From contig CAZGFD010000007.1 in assembly GCA_964525045.1 (NCBI GenBank), forward strand, positions 62,001 through 126,000: 64,000 nt of DNA, in the 5' to 3' direction. The translations under genes were made by a program, and so were the position numbers. Positions 9,791-19,175 of the stretch are shown in pieces; positions within the stretch are counted from its first letter, which is position 1; each line of letters begins with the position of its first letter. Origin of the DNA: G020348185 sp964525045 (lineage in GTDB: Bacteria > Nitrospirota > Nitrospiria > Nitrospirales > UBA8639). Under the pieces are notes generated by a model that was not told the origin of the DNA, did not search any database, and saw nothing but the letters and a program-made list of their open reading frames with translations.

Positions 9791-10930
9791 ATGAGACATA
9801 TTCCGGGCAGGGCCGATTTCCATCATTCAGTCATTAATCTCTCAAGATTTTCCCTTATACTAGTCTTTCTCCTAGTGGTTTTTTCTTCAGTTTCATTCTC
9901 TGCTGTGATTGTGCTCACGGGCGATGCCCCAAACGATTTTTCAGGAACAAGCTTTGTATCCGATAGTCAAGATGTCGGAGTCCCTAACCAATTGGCATCT
10001 CCCACTTCCGGTTGGGATATACAGGCCCTCTACTTTAATTATGATCCTGGATCGGATACGGCAAGCTTTGGCCTTGACTTCTTCGGGATTGCCGGGGACG
10101 CGGACGGTGACGGCGATCCAAACGCCTCTTCCCAGGCGCTCATGGACCTAGGCGGAGAGGATCTCCCCGACCTTGCACTCACCGAAAGCATTGCGATCCT
10201 TTTCGATGTCAATCGGGATGTGGTTGAGGGGGGAGACTTTGATTTCGTCGTGGGCGTGCCCGGTGGGGAATCTCCAAACGGGGAGCCATTGGATTGCGGT
10301 GTGGGAGCAGGCGCGTTTAATTTGTCCAACTGTTTTGGATTGTATGATGTGGATAACGATGCTTTGCAGCTGGGGGGTGTTTCAGGTGGTAAGGTATTTT
10401 TCGCCCGACGCCCGGAGACTGTCATCCCTGGTCCAGTCCCCTCTGCAGGATCTCCTGATTTCGAGTTCGCCATTCCCCAATGGTCTCTGTTGCTTGGCAA
10501 AAGCGGTGTTGCTTTCGAACCCTGTGGACCGTCGAGTATTGATGTGCACGTATTTGCCGGCTCCTTTCAGGATGCTGGCATAGGAGAAGATAGTGTCCCC
10601 AACAACGCACCCGTCGTAACCCTCAATTTCCCGGTTCCCGAATCGACGCTCTGTTCGTGCAGGGAAGAACTGGATCTCTGCGAGGAAAAGCTCGACAGTA
10701 ACGCAACGGATTCCGACGGTGATGGCATACTCGACCTGATCGACCAGTGCCCACAGACAGACCCTTCTGCGAGCACCGATCTCTTGGGATGTTCTCAGGA
10801 GCAATTCTGTGGAACGTTCAGCGGTCGGGGGTTGTCTGCTTTGCGCTGTGCCTTGGCCGACTGGAAGAACGACGAACCCCTGGGGGCAAGAGATTGTCGC
10901 ATGTGGAGAAAAACCTGCCTCCCTCGTTAG
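9791..10930 (+). CDS. Secreted protein with C-terminal calcium-binding (TSP3-like) repeat
   Basis: A 379-residue protein of unknown function. Residues ~17-40 form a Sec signal (FSLILVFLLVVFSSVSFSA). The mature part is acidic and Gly/Asp-rich, with Asp-rich loops such as DADGDGDPN (~residue 103). Near residue 310 a DSDGDGILDLIDQCP motif matches thrombospondin type-3 calcium-binding repeats. Paired Cys residues near the C-terminus (CSCREELDLCEE, CSQEQFC) suggest disulphides outside the cytoplasm. The extreme C-terminus (ADWKNDEPLGARDC) is also Cys-bearing. A short GGGGAGG-like site precedes the ATG. No partner gene is evident. Extracellular, calcium-stabilised location is inference from the motifs. 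Confidence 0.75.
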   Translation: MRHIPGRADFHHSVINLSRFSLILVFLLVVFSSVSFSAVIVLTGDAPNDFSGTSFVSDSQDVGVPNQLASPTSGWDIQALYFNYDPGSDTASFGLDFFGIAGDADGDGDPNASSQALMDLGGEDLPDLALTESIAILFDVNRDVVEGGDFDFVVGVPGGESPNGEPLDCGVGAGAFNLSNCFGLYDVDNDALQLGGVSGGKVFFARRPETVIPGPVPSAGSPDFEFAIPQWSLLLGKSGVAFEPCGPSSIDVHVFAGSFQDAGIGEDSVPNNAPVVTLNFPVPESTLCSCREELDLCEEKLDSNATDSDGDGILDLIDQCPQTDPSASTDLLGCSQEQFCGTFSGRGLSALRCALADWKNDEPLGARDCRMWRKTCLPR

Positions 10931-11016
10931 GAGGGTTGATGACCATCGTAGAATTCAGGCCGGAACTGCGGAGTGCCTGTCTTTTATTTTGAATAGAATT
11001 TTGCGAAAATCAGGTC

Positions 11017-11694
11017 ATGTGTGGCCGGTACACTCGCAAAGAACAAATCGAAGCTCTGCTCGATGTGCTTAAGGCGATCATCCAGTGTGATCTCAAACCC
11101 CGGTACAATATTGCGCCGAGCCAGATGGTGGCCTGTGTCCGCAATGCTCCGGAGAATGAGCATCGCGAATGCGTGTTGCTGAAATGGGGTCTGATTCCCT
11201 CCTGGGCCAAGGAACCGAGCATCGGGTATAAGATGATCAACGCCCGGGCGGAGACGGTGGCCGAAAAGCCTTCATTCCGCAAGGCCTTCAAACACCACCG
11301 GTGTCTGGTGATTGCCGATGGCTTTTATGAATGGAAACGGGAAGGGAAGGCGAAACAACCGTATTATATTCGATTCAAGGATTCCCGGCCGTTCGCCTTT
11401 GCCGGGTTGTGGGAATCATGGAAGGACAAGTCCAGGGAAGATAGCCCGCAGATTGATTCCTGTACCATTATTACGACAGAAGCCAATGAATTCATGGAAC
11501 CGATTCATCATCGAATTCCGGTTATCCTCGATCCCCAGAACTATGAAGCCTGGCTCGATCCGGCCCTTCAGGATGCTGCCCTTCTGACTCCTTTGCTCAT
11601 CCCCCATCCGTCGGATGAAATGGAAGCCTTTCCGATCAGCACCCGGGTGAATAATCCACGATTCGATGGACCGGAATGTATTGAGCCGGCTTGA
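11017..11694 (+). CDS. SRAP-domain protein (YedK/HMCES type), abasic-site DNA crosslinker
   Basis: A 225-residue, full-length SRAP-domain protein. The family shields abasic sites in single-stranded DNA by forming a thiazolidine crosslink through Cys2 after removal of Met1. The expected residues are all visible: MCGRYT start (Cys2), the Asn of INARAET (~residue 74), the Glu of GFYEWKR (~105) and the His of HHRIPVIL (~165). It is predicted to be cytoplasmic, acting at replication forks. It lies alone on the plus strand, convergent with the PII-like gene. I see no LexA-like operator upstream. Confidence 0.93.
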   Translation: MCGRYTRKEQIEALLDVLKAIIQCDLKPRYNIAPSQMVACVRNAPENEHRECVLLKWGLIPSWAKEPSIGYKMINARAETVAEKPSFRKAFKHHRCLVIADGFYEWKREGKAKQPYYIRFKDSRPFAFAGLWESWKDKSREDSPQIDSCTIITTEANEFMEPIHHRIPVILDPQNYEAWLDPALQDAALLTPLLIPHPSDEMEAFPISTRVNNPRFDGPECIEPA

Positions 11695-11795
11695 AGGCGG
11701 GATGGAGCAAATCGAAAGCAAGGTTTCGTGACCGTCAGCAGACGTGATCTAGGCGTTCACAGCGGTAGGAGGATCTAAAACCTTCTTGCAACACT

Positions 11796-12101
11796 TCATT
11801 CAGTCTTAAAATAATCCCGTCTCACCACCGTCACATCAGAAACGAATACGACACCGGAATGATGTTCAAACATGGGAACCACGCCGGCAAGGACCGTTTC
11901 TACCTTTTCTTTGGGAAGAACCGCGATGATCATGACCATGCTGTGCATATCGTTAAACATGAGGTGACCTTCATGCAATCCATGATGGCCTTTCCCGGAA
12001 ATATTGGGAATAATGGTATACCCCGATGCGTGCACCCGGTCTAGCAGGGCTTCGACTTCTTTTTGGTATTGACCCCGAACGATAATTTCAACTTTTTTCA
12101 T
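11796..12101 (-). CDS. PII-like regulatory protein of the DabA/Mrp operon
   Basis: A 101-residue ferredoxin-like PII-type protein (start MKKVEIIVRGQY, end VVRRDYF). It is shorter than GlnB and lacks the canonical uridylylated T-loop Tyr, so it belongs with PII-like proteins found beside bicarbonate transport genes rather than with nitrogen PII. His-rich loops (GKGHHGLHEGH) occupy the T-loop position and could bind metal or nucleotide; that is inference. The ATG follows a good AGGAGG site. It lies on the same strand, ~210 bp after the NuoM-like gene, so it is either the last gene of the operon or separately transcribed. The likely role is allosteric control of the transporter complex. Confidence 0.8.
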   Translation of the reverse strand: MKKVEIIVRGQYQKEVEALLDRVHASGYTIIPNISGKGHHGLHEGHLMFNDMHSMVMIIAVLPKEKVETVLAGVVPMFEHHSGVVFVSDVTVVRRDYFKTE

Positions 12102-12152
12102 TGGTCGCCCTCCTTAAAACCTTAAGAGTCGTTCACTGTTCCCCGTGTAGCT

Positions 12153-12169
12153 GCGCCATCTAATGGCGC
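12153..12169. repeat. Small perfect stem-loop between the PII-like and NuoM-like genes
   Basis: GCGCCAT and ATGGCGC pair perfectly around a 3-nt loop. No T-run follows on either strand, so it is not a textbook terminator. It could be an mRNA-processing or stabilising stem within the operon transcript. Confidence 0.4.
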
Positions 12170-12312
12170 CTCTTCGAGACGCCAACAGACGGGATTAATT
12201 CAATTGGCACATTGGCGATGGGTGGTTGACCGTTTGATGTTTGATCAGAAGCATCATGTCTGTCGGGGCAGCATGAGATGCTGCAGCTACAAATTGAGAA
12301 AAAGATTTCCGT

Positions 12313-13845
12313 TCAGGGTCCGATCGTTTCTCGAATGACCGGTACAACGCTTTCAGAAAGTTGAAGCCCCGGAGCATTCTCCATTTGATTGACTAAATAG
12401 TTGACGCTGGCATCCATCACATTAAACATGGGAGTGGGATAGAGGCCGATCAAAAAGATCACGACGGCTAAAGGAATGACGGTCGCTAATTCACGGGAAT
12501 TGAGGTCGGGGAGGCTGGCAGCCATCCTCGAGGTTGTTTGCCCGAGTGCGACACGCTGCAGGGTCCACAGCATATAGGCGGCGGCTAAGACGATCCCACC
12601 CATCGATAAAAAGACCATGACAAAGCTTTTGAAGGATGTCCCGACGAGTACCAAAAATTCACCAATGAAATTACAGGTCCCGGGCAACCCAAACGAGGCG
12701 ACGGAAAAAATACAAAACAATGTCACAAACCGGGGCATGGGTTTTTGCAGACCGCCGTAGTCCCGAATGAGGCGGCTATGCGTTCGGTCGTAGAGTTGTC
12801 CAACGGAGAGAAAGAGGGCACTGGTGGTGATGCCATGGTTAAACATCTGCAGGATTGCCCCCTGAATGCCTTGGCTATTAAAGACAAAGATCCCCAATGT
12901 GACAAACCCCATATGGGAAATTGAGGAATACGCGACCAGTTTCTTGAGATCCGATTGGGCCAATGCCATATACCCACCATAAATAATGGCGATAATCGAC
13001 AGCCATAAGATGAGCGGGGCAAATTGAGCAGAGGCTTCCGGAAAGAGGGGCAAACAAAAGCGCAAAAATCCATAGCCCCCCATTTTCAACAGGACTCCGG
13101 CCAGGATGACGCTGCCGGCGGTCGGGGCTTCGGAATGGGCGTCCGGCAACCAGGAATGGAAGGGAAACATGGGCATTTTGATGGCAAAAGCTAAGAACAG
13201 GGCTAAAAAGATCCAGAACTGGGCCGTCGGGGAATACGTCTGATTCATGAGCGTGAGTAAATCAAAGGTTCGCCCACCCTCCAGGTACAGCCCTAAGATA
13301 CCAATGAGCAATAATAAACTTCCGGTTAAGCTATACAAGACGAATTTAATGGCCGCCGCAATTCGATTCGGTCCTCCCCACAAGGCAATCATGAAGTACA
13401 TGGGAATCATGGTCACTTCCCAGAGCATAAAGAAGAGGAATAAATCGAGGGCGCAAAACACGACGATCATGGCCGACTCAACAAGCAGAATGAGCATCAT
13501 GAAGGCTTTGACGCGAGTATGAATGGATTTCCATGAACACAAAACACAGAGCGGGGAGAGTAAGGTGGTCAGGAGCACAAGCAGCAAGCTAATCCCGTCC
13601 ACACCCACTGCATACTGAATGTTGAAGGTCGGCATCCATTTTAAGCGTTCGACAAATTGCAGGTCCGTATTGGTAAAGTCGAAACTGGCCCAGAGAAGAA
13701 GTCCCAATCCGAATTCCAATACCGTTGTCCCTAACGTGATTCGACGCAACCACTCCTCATCTCGACAGAAGCCCACGAGCGCGAGTCCCAGCATGGGAAT
13801 CAAAATAATGATGCTGAGAATGTGGTCGAAGAAAAATGAAATCAT
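12313..13845 (-). CDS. NuoM-like proton-translocating membrane subunit
   Basis: A 510-residue antiporter-like membrane protein of the complex-I NuoM/MrpD superfamily, with about 14 TM segments. The functional Glu sits in LWEVTMIPMYF (~residue 144), and the Lys of the discontinuous helix in AIKMPMFPFHSWLPDAH (~residue 222); both match the proton channel of NuoM. No redox subunits (NuoB-I) are nearby, so it is not part of a local complex I. It is the tenth minus-strand gene from dabA and lies 18 bp after the NuoL-like gene. It probably forms, with the MrpD-like and NuoL-like proteins, the ion-conducting arm that energises DabA. Confidence 0.88.
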   Translation of the reverse strand: MISFFFDHILSIIILIPMLGLALVGFCRDEEWLRRITLGTTVLEFGLGLLLWASFDFTNTDLQFVERLKWMPTFNIQYAVGVDGISLLLVLLTTLLSPLCVLCSWKSIHTRVKAFMMLILLVESAMIVVFCALDLFLFFMLWEVTMIPMYFMIALWGGPNRIAAAIKFVLYSLTGSLLLLIGILGLYLEGGRTFDLLTLMNQTYSPTAQFWIFLALFLAFAIKMPMFPFHSWLPDAHSEAPTAGSVILAGVLLKMGGYGFLRFCLPLFPEASAQFAPLILWLSIIAIIYGGYMALAQSDLKKLVAYSSISHMGFVTLGIFVFNSQGIQGAILQMFNHGITTSALFLSVGQLYDRTHSRLIRDYGGLQKPMPRFVTLFCIFSVASFGLPGTCNFIGEFLVLVGTSFKSFVMVFLSMGGIVLAAAYMLWTLQRVALGQTTSRMAASLPDLNSRELATVIPLAVVIFLIGLYPTPMFNVMDASVNYLVNQMENAPGLQLSESVVPVIRETIGP

Positions 13846-13863
13846 GAAGTCTCCAGGTACACT

Positions 13864-16053
13864 TTAATATACGAGCCAGAATAATATCGTAATGGCGAGG
13901 ACCAACCAGAAAATGAGGACAAGGAGATGATGTTGGAGCATCCGGGGTTCCACCTGTTGCAGGGCCTGCCCGGTCGCTTTTGCTTGTTCACCAACCTGAT
14001 CAACCGATTGCTGAATGGTTCGCATATCGATGTTCCGCCAGAACCATCTGCCCAGATTCTGTGACTGCCCCCCCATATTGGTGACGGTTCGGTCAATTCC
14101 TCGAATATCAATGACTTGCCATAGCCATCGGGCGGTCACAATACAGAGCCGAGCGAGACCATTCACCGCTTGATCGATACCTCTGATATCGATGATCTGC
14201 CATAACCATTGTGCGGCATTCACAGAATTGGTGGCAAGCCCATTCACCGCTCGGTCAATGCCGCCGATATCGACCACCTGCCAGAGCCAATGGGCGAATC
14301 GTAAATTCGGCCTCACAATATAGGTGTCATACATTTCGTCGACGTATCCTTTGTTGAGGCACCAGACATAGAAGGTTCTCATCGCATTCTGAAATGCCGG
14401 TCCGGGCTTCGCATGGGAGAAATGAAGATAGTAGGCCAGAGTCCAACCGAAAACTGCTGTCAATAATGGGAGGAGGATCCATGGGGAAAGAATGCTAATG
14501 GTTGGCTCTGCGGCCAAGGCCATTTGCGGGGAGGAAAAGGCCGGAGCAAGAAAGCCCACAAACCAGCTCCACAGACTCAACAGGAAAAAGGTCAGGATAC
14601 ACACCGTGCCCAAAACTGCGATGACAAGGGAGGGGGAAAAAAGACGGGTGGTTCCCTCAGAAGTACCGGCCGAAACTCCGGTCTTCTGCCATTCCACAGG
14701 CATCGACTGGCTGAATAAGGTCACAATACTGTGGAACAAATAGACCGCAGTAAAAAAAACGGTGATGAGTCCGATGACCCAGAAAGCCAGGAGACCGGAT
14801 GTGGGAAATACCGCGGTCCATAACCGTTCATAGGGGCCTGAAAAAATGACAAAGGGCGGAATCACCGCCAATACCAGGGCACCTAAAGACAAAGACCAAT
14901 TCTGGGTGGACGCAACATGATGACGGGCTTTTCCCGGGTCCGCAGGGGGAGAACCTAAAACATTCTGAAGCGCATTGCCGGTGGATAAGAACAGGAACGC
15001 CTTTAACGCGCCATGAGCTAACAGATGAAAAATCGCCGCCACAAAAGCTCCAAGCCCGCAGGTCATGATCATAAACCCGATTTGGCTCATGGTCGAGTAA
15101 GCCAGAATTTTTTTGATATCGGTTTGGGCAAGCGAGACGACCGCACCAAATAGGGCGGTGGTCCCGCCCACAACGGCGATAATGGTCATGGCGACAGTTG
15201 ATTGCATCACAAGGGGGCTCATCCGGGCTATGAGAAAGACTCCGGCATTGACCATCGTAGCCGCATGAATAAGGGCGGAGACCGGAGTCGGCGCTTCCAT
15301 TGCAAAGGGGAGCCAGACATGCAAGGGCACTTGCGATGACTTTCCAATGGCTCCGACAAAAAGAAACAAGGCGATCACGGTCAGGATATGGACGTTCAAT
15401 TCCAAGCCTACCCATCCCAAGACATTGATGGTTTGGTCGGCCATTTGAGGTGCTTCTTGCAGAATTGTCTGAATATCCAGTGTGTGAAAGGTAGAAAAGG
15501 TGAGAATCACGCCAAAGCTTAAACCCACGCCCGCCACCGCATTGACCAGAAAGGCCTTGGTGGCGGCGTTGCAGGCCGATTTTCTTTCAGACCAGTGGGA
15601 GATCAGAAGGTAGGAGCAAATTCCCATCACTTCCCAAGAAATGAATAGCATCAAGAGGTTGGTGCTCATCACCAACATCAGCATGGAAAAGGTGAAGAGT
15701 GCGATCACGGCAAAAAATCGCTCATACCGTGGATCGCCGTCCATATACCGGGAAGAGAATATGTGGACGAGGCTGCTGACCCCTGTGACCAGGAGCAGGA
15801 GTAGGACCGTTAGTTGATCCACGTACAGACCTAACTCGATTTGAAGTTGCCCAACGTGAAGGAATGTATATAGGGGAAGGGAAAAAGGTCCGTTTTGAAG
15901 AATTTCGAGAAAGGCTAATACGGACAAGCCGAATGAGAGGGCAATCGCCGGTATGCCAATGCGATGCGCATTCCCTCTCAGCCATCGCCCGCCAAAGGCA
16001 ATGACCAGAAAGGCGAGAAGGGGAAGAGACGGTATGAGAGCGAATAGGTACAT
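13864..16053 (-). CDS. NuoL/MrpA/DabB-like membrane subunit with a repeated C-terminal segment
   Basis: A 729-residue antiporter-like subunit of the NuoL type. The core carries SWEVMGICSYLLISHW (~residue 140), LHVWLPFAMEAPTPVSALIH (~residue 245) and the usual Lys and His residues. After the FYVWCLNKGYVDEMYDTYIV segment normal NuoL proteins have a single LWxVVDxxxIDxxVNG motif. Here the motif occurs four times in tandem with ~28-residue spacing (Trp-Leu/Phe-Trp at about residues 587, 614, 643 and 671), then a final TM helix ends the protein. The gene starts 6 bp after mrpD. In DabAB systems the NuoL-like partner is DabB, which energises vectorial CO2 hydration; this protein is the best DabB candidate here. 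Confidence 0.88.
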   Translation of the reverse strand: MYLFALIPSLPLLAFLVIAFGGRWLRGNAHRIGIPAIALSFGLSVLAFLEILQNGPFSLPLYTFLHVGQLQIELGLYVDQLTVLLLLLVTGVSSLVHIFSSRYMDGDPRYERFFAVIALFTFSMLMLVMSTNLLMLFISWEVMGICSYLLISHWSERKSACNAATKAFLVNAVAGVGLSFGVILTFSTFHTLDIQTILQEAPQMADQTINVLGWVGLELNVHILTVIALFLFVGAIGKSSQVPLHVWLPFAMEAPTPVSALIHAATMVNAGVFLIARMSPLVMQSTVAMTIIAVVGGTTALFGAVVSLAQTDIKKILAYSTMSQIGFMIMTCGLGAFVAAIFHLLAHGALKAFLFLSTGNALQNVLGSPPADPGKARHHVASTQNWSLSLGALVLAVIPPFVIFSGPYERLWTAVFPTSGLLAFWVIGLITVFFTAVYLFHSIVTLFSQSMPVEWQKTGVSAGTSEGTTRLFSPSLVIAVLGTVCILTFFLLSLWSWFVGFLAPAFSSPQMALAAEPTISILSPWILLPLLTAVFGWTLAYYLHFSHAKPGPAFQNAMRTFYVWCLNKGYVDEMYDTYIVRPNLRFAHWLWQVVDIGGIDRAVNGLATNSVNAAQWLWQIIDIRGIDQAVNGLARLCIVTARWLWQVIDIRGIDRTVTNMGGQSQNLGRWFWRNIDMRTIQQSVDQVGEQAKATGQALQQVEPRMLQHHLLVLIFWLVLAITILFWLVY

Positions 16054-16059
16054 GGATGT

Positions 16060-17529
16060 CTAAAGGCCTTTGGGTAACGCGTGATCGAGGATGAGTGTCA
16101 CCACTCGATCGCTCAACAGCCCGAGGATGAGGATCGAAGCGGCCAGGGCCCCCATACTGAATTTCATGGGGCCGGGGATTTCGGAAGCCGGGTGTCGGGC
16201 GCCGGAGGTCGATTCAAAAAATACGTATTCAAAGATTTTGACAAAATACGCAAGGGTCAATAATGTTGCGGCAAGGACCGCGCCGACCGCGACATAATTT
16301 CCGGCATCCAATGCCCCCAGAATGATATACCATTTGCCGAAGAATCCCCCGGTCGGAGGGATACCAATCATGGACAAGGCTACAATCACTAACGCGCCAA
16401 TCGTCCAAGGCATCTGCCCACGAATTCGAACCAGATCGGGTATAGTCCGAATGCCATGTCGGTAAAACACGGATGCGGCAATGAAAAAGAGGACCGCCTG
16501 CATCACTGCGTCATTAATCAAATAAAACACCCCGCCGGCAAATCCCGTTTGATTTCCCAAACAAATACCAATCAGGATTAACCCCACATGGGAAATGCCT
16601 CCATAGGCAAACAGGCGTTTAATTTCCTGTTGAGATAAAGCCAAAAACGCCCCCACAATCGCCGCTACGGCACCCAGCCAACTCACAATTAAGAGGATGG
16701 GAAGATCCTGGATAACCGTTTGCGCTCCCAGAGCCCAAAACAGGATGCGAATAAGAGCCAATACCGCGACTTTGGTTACGAGGGGTGCCAAAATGGGGGT
16801 AATGGAATCCGGAGCATCCGTATAGGCATCCGGGAGCCAGCCGTGGAGAGGTACCAGGGCCATTTTGATAGCGAGGCCGAGGACCATAAAAATCAATCCC
16901 GCCATGACGGCCTTGGATTTCAAGAGCTCCGGCAGATGGGTGGCCACATCGGCCATATTTAATGTTCCGGTTACCGCATAAAAGTATCCGACTCCCAATA
17001 GGTACAACGCAGCGCCCAGGGTTCCAAGGATAAGATACCGAAAGGCCGAAATGAGGGCCCGGCCACCGGCAAGGCCGACCAGGGCATAACTCGCCAACGA
17101 GGCGACCTCCAAAAACACAAACACGTTGAATAAGTCACCGGCCATGACGATCCCACTAAGGGCGGAAATTAAGAGGAGAATCAACGTGTAGTAATGTGGA
17201 ATTCGTCCGCCAATTCCGGCGGGGGTCGCGGGGCCGGCGAAGGTCACCGTGGCGAATGCCAACAGGCTGACCATCATCATGAGCAGGCCGCTGAGCCCGT
17301 CTGCGATCCATTCAATTCCAATAGGTGGCGCCCACCCGGAAAATGCGTAACTGATAGGTCCGTAAGAAACAATCGCGACATACATCGAAATGGACGCCAC
17401 ACTCATGATGCTAAGCGCGGTCAACGCGACAGGCCGGCACCAATCCTGATTTTTCATGCCGATCATGGGCATCATGACCGCGGCGAAAAAGGGAATAAGA
17501 AAGATGAGGGCAGGGAGTTGTTCGGTCAT
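16060..17529 (-). CDS. mrpD: MrpD-like cation/proton antiporter subunit
   Basis: A 489-residue integral-membrane protein of the MrpD/NuoN type. The channel Glu is in FVFLEVASLASYAL (~residue 137) and the Lys of LAIKMALVPLHGWLPDAYTD (~residue 220) is preserved. The start overlaps the end of mrpC by 4 bp (ATGA), so the two are translationally coupled. In Mrp antiporters MrpA and MrpD carry the ion paths and the small subunits MrpB, C, E, F and G are all needed for assembly; all are present in this operon. Na+/H+ exchange is the family activity. Here it may be coupled to DabA instead. Confidence 0.88.
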   Translation of the reverse strand: MTEQLPALIFLIPFFAAVMMPMIGMKNQDWCRPVALTALSIMSVASISMYVAIVSYGPISYAFSGWAPPIGIEWIADGLSGLLMMMVSLLAFATVTFAGPATPAGIGGRIPHYYTLILLLISALSGIVMAGDLFNVFVFLEVASLASYALVGLAGGRALISAFRYLILGTLGAALYLLGVGYFYAVTGTLNMADVATHLPELLKSKAVMAGLIFMVLGLAIKMALVPLHGWLPDAYTDAPDSITPILAPLVTKVAVLALIRILFWALGAQTVIQDLPILLIVSWLGAVAAIVGAFLALSQQEIKRLFAYGGISHVGLILIGICLGNQTGFAGGVFYLINDAVMQAVLFFIAASVFYRHGIRTIPDLVRIRGQMPWTIGALVIVALSMIGIPPTGGFFGKWYIILGALDAGNYVAVGAVLAATLLTLAYFVKIFEYVFFESTSGARHPASEIPGPMKFSMGALAASILILGLLSDRVVTLILDHALPKGL

Positions 17530-17903
17530 TCCACCCTCTGATTGAGGATTTCTTCTTCGTCCAGACTCTGATATTGACGATAAATAGCAATGACCAAGGC
17601 CAGAGAGACTCCTAATGTCGCCACTCCGACGACGATCGCCGTTAACATGAGAACGTGGGGGAGGGGATTGGCGTATTGTTCCGTATGAAAGGCTCCGCTC
17701 TCCAAGAGAATCGGGACGGTGGCCCCGGATTTCGCACTAATGGTGACGAAAAAGAAAATCACGCTTGTTTGCACCAAATACATGCCGATTAATTTCTTAA
17801 TCAAATTATGGTGCGCAATCATTATATAGAGACCCCATAAGAAAATTAAAATGAAGGCAATAAGATTCGGACGTTGTACCCAGATATCAAGGATGTGGCC
17901 CAT
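17526..17903 (-). CDS. mrpC: MrpC (NuoK-like) subunit
   Basis: A small membrane protein of about 125 residues with three TM helices, homologous to NuoK. The helix NLIKKLIGMYLVQTSVIFFF carries the usual small/polar positions. I prefer the ATG at 17903, which has GAGGAG four bases upstream. The frame extends to 17918, and the gene overlaps the end of mrpB by 17 bp. It is an essential assembly partner of MrpD in the family. Confidence 0.87.
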   Translation of the reverse strand: MGHILDIWVQRPNLIAFILIFLWGLYIMIAHHNLIKKLIGMYLVQTSVIFFFVTISAKSGATVPILLESGAFHTEQYANPLPHVLMLTAIVVGVATLGVSLALVIAIYRQYQSLDEEEILNQRVE

Positions 17904-18345
17904 TTGACTCCTCATCATTTTCCGGTAGAGAAAGACTCATCACGATGGAAATAGCGGTAACGGCCACATCGGTGGCCACACCAATCTGTGTAAGCAGAAT
18001 TCCGAGATACCGGCGTGTGGGGGATTCCATTCCGGGGATTTGAAGTTCAGCGTAGTTCAAAAATTCTCCACCCCCGATTAAACAGAAGCCTCCGACACCG
18101 GCAAAAATCAGTAACCCAAGACCATCGCCATGCAAAACTCGATTCACGATGGCACTTCTTGACGGATCAAGTCCAAACACCAATACTCCGAAGATCAAAC
18201 TGGTCCCGATAATGACCCCACCAACAAATCCTCCGCCCGGACCATACTGACCGAAGAACAACACATAGAATCCGAACAGTTGAATCAGCGGGATAATAAA
18301 GCGACTCAAAGTCTGCACAATCAGGCTATCATGAGCGTATATCAT
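17887..18345 (-). CDS. mrpB: MrpB (MnhB-domain) subunit
   Basis: A membrane protein of 152 residues with four TM helices and the conserved GxYGPGGGFVGG loop that marks the MnhB domain. The ATG at 18345 overlaps the TGA of the preceding MbhD/E-like gene (ATGA), which argues for this start over an in-frame TTG at 18360. It belongs to the seven-subunit Mrp module. Confidence 0.87.
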   Translation of the reverse strand: MIYAHDSLIVQTLSRFIIPLIQLFGFYVLFFGQYGPGGGFVGGVIIGTSLIFGVLVFGLDPSRSAIVNRVLHGDGLGLLIFAGVGGFCLIGGGEFLNYAELQIPGMESPTRRYLGILLTQIGVATDVAVTAISIVMSLSLPENDEESNGPHP

Positions 18346-18872
18346 GATTTTTTTCTCCAAAGCAGTAATGCCGCGGCAATACCTGAAGTAAAAATCACCA
18401 CGGTTTCGATCATCGTATCGAAGGATCGATAGTCCATGAGGACCGACGCCACGACGTTGGGCGTTTCGGTATCCTTGATGCTGTTCTCAAGATAAACAGG
18501 AGAAATATGAGTATTGGGTGGCGAAGCCGGATCTCCGAATTTGGGAAGGTCTGTGGCCACGAATAAGAGCAACGCTCCCAGCAAGGGCAGGCCGACGAAC
18601 ACCGGCCATTGTACGCGAGGTAGCTGGCCTTGTTTTTCCTTCGGAACGGTTAAAAAGAGTGTCAGCAGAAAAAAGACGGTGGCCAGCCCCGCCCCGACGA
18701 CGGCCTCCGTAAACGCCACATCCACGGCCCCGAGCCAGGCCCAGATGAGCGCCAGGAAAAAGCTGTAGGAACCAAGGATCAGCACCGCGCCGATTAAATC
18801 TTTGACTAACACCGCGCCAGCGGCTGTCATTATCAACAACAGGAGTAAAGATACGTTGGCGAGATAATTCAT
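18342..18872 (-). CDS. MbhD/MbhE-like (DUF4040) subunit, equivalent to the C-terminal part of MrpA
   Basis: A protein of 176 residues with five or six TM helices. The first ~80 residues match MbhD/DUF4040 (AAGAVLVKDLIGAVLILGSY and the VDVAFTEAVVGAG loop, with the conserved Glu). The remainder ends with an MbhE-type IETVVIFTSGIAAALLLW helix. In Mrp antiporters this pair is fused to the C-terminus of MrpA; in this operon it is a separate gene while the NuoL-like core is encoded further downstream. The ATG at 18872 overlaps the mrpG stop (ATGA). Confidence 0.85.
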   Translation of the reverse strand: MNYLANVSLLLLLIMTAAGAVLVKDLIGAVLILGSYSFFLALIWAWLGAVDVAFTEAVVGAGLATVFFLLTLFLTVPKEKQGQLPRVQWPVFVGLPLLGALLLFVATDLPKFGDPASPPNTHISPVYLENSIKDTETPNVVASVLMDYRSFDTMIETVVIFTSGIAAALLLWRKKS

Positions 18873-19171
18873 GAGGGCCCCTTCAGCCATGGTTTGATGC
18901 CGGCCCGTAACGCCGCGCGAATGGTCGCATGCGTAACGACGGGATTGAGCAAATAAAGCAGTGAAAAGACCACCAGAATTTTCAACGTGTTGAGGGAGAA
19001 CCCTTCATAGATAGCTAAGCCGAATAACATGAAGAAGGCTCCCATGGTATCCGTCAGTCCAACGGCATGAGCTCGGGCAAACACGTCCGGCAATCGCACC
19101 ATTCCGATGGCCGCCACTAACAGGAAAAAGAGGCCGAGGCTGAGAAAAATAATCGCAATGGTGGTTGACAT
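18869..19171 (-). CDS. mrpG: MrpG subunit
   Basis: A 100-residue, three-TM protein with the MrpG/PhaG signature GMVRLPDVFARAHAVGLTDT. I take the ATG at 19171, 4 bp after the mrpF stop. The frame is open to 19210, but that would overlap mrpF and add no conserved sequence. Structural subunit of the Mrp module. Confidence 0.88.
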   Translation of the reverse strand: MSTTIAIIFLSLGLFFLLVAAIGMVRLPDVFARAHAVGLTDTMGAFFMLFGLAIYEGFSLNTLKILVVFSLLYLLNPVVTHATIRAALRAGIKPWLKGPS

Positions 19172-19175
19172 CCTG

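Noticed and set aside
13864..16053. A local respiratory complex I (Nuo) operon
   Set aside because: Only NuoL-, NuoM- and MrpD/NuoN-like antiporter subunits are present. None of the redox or quinone-site subunits (NuoB, C, D, E, F, G, H, I) is encoded, and Mrp small subunits plus DabA are interleaved.
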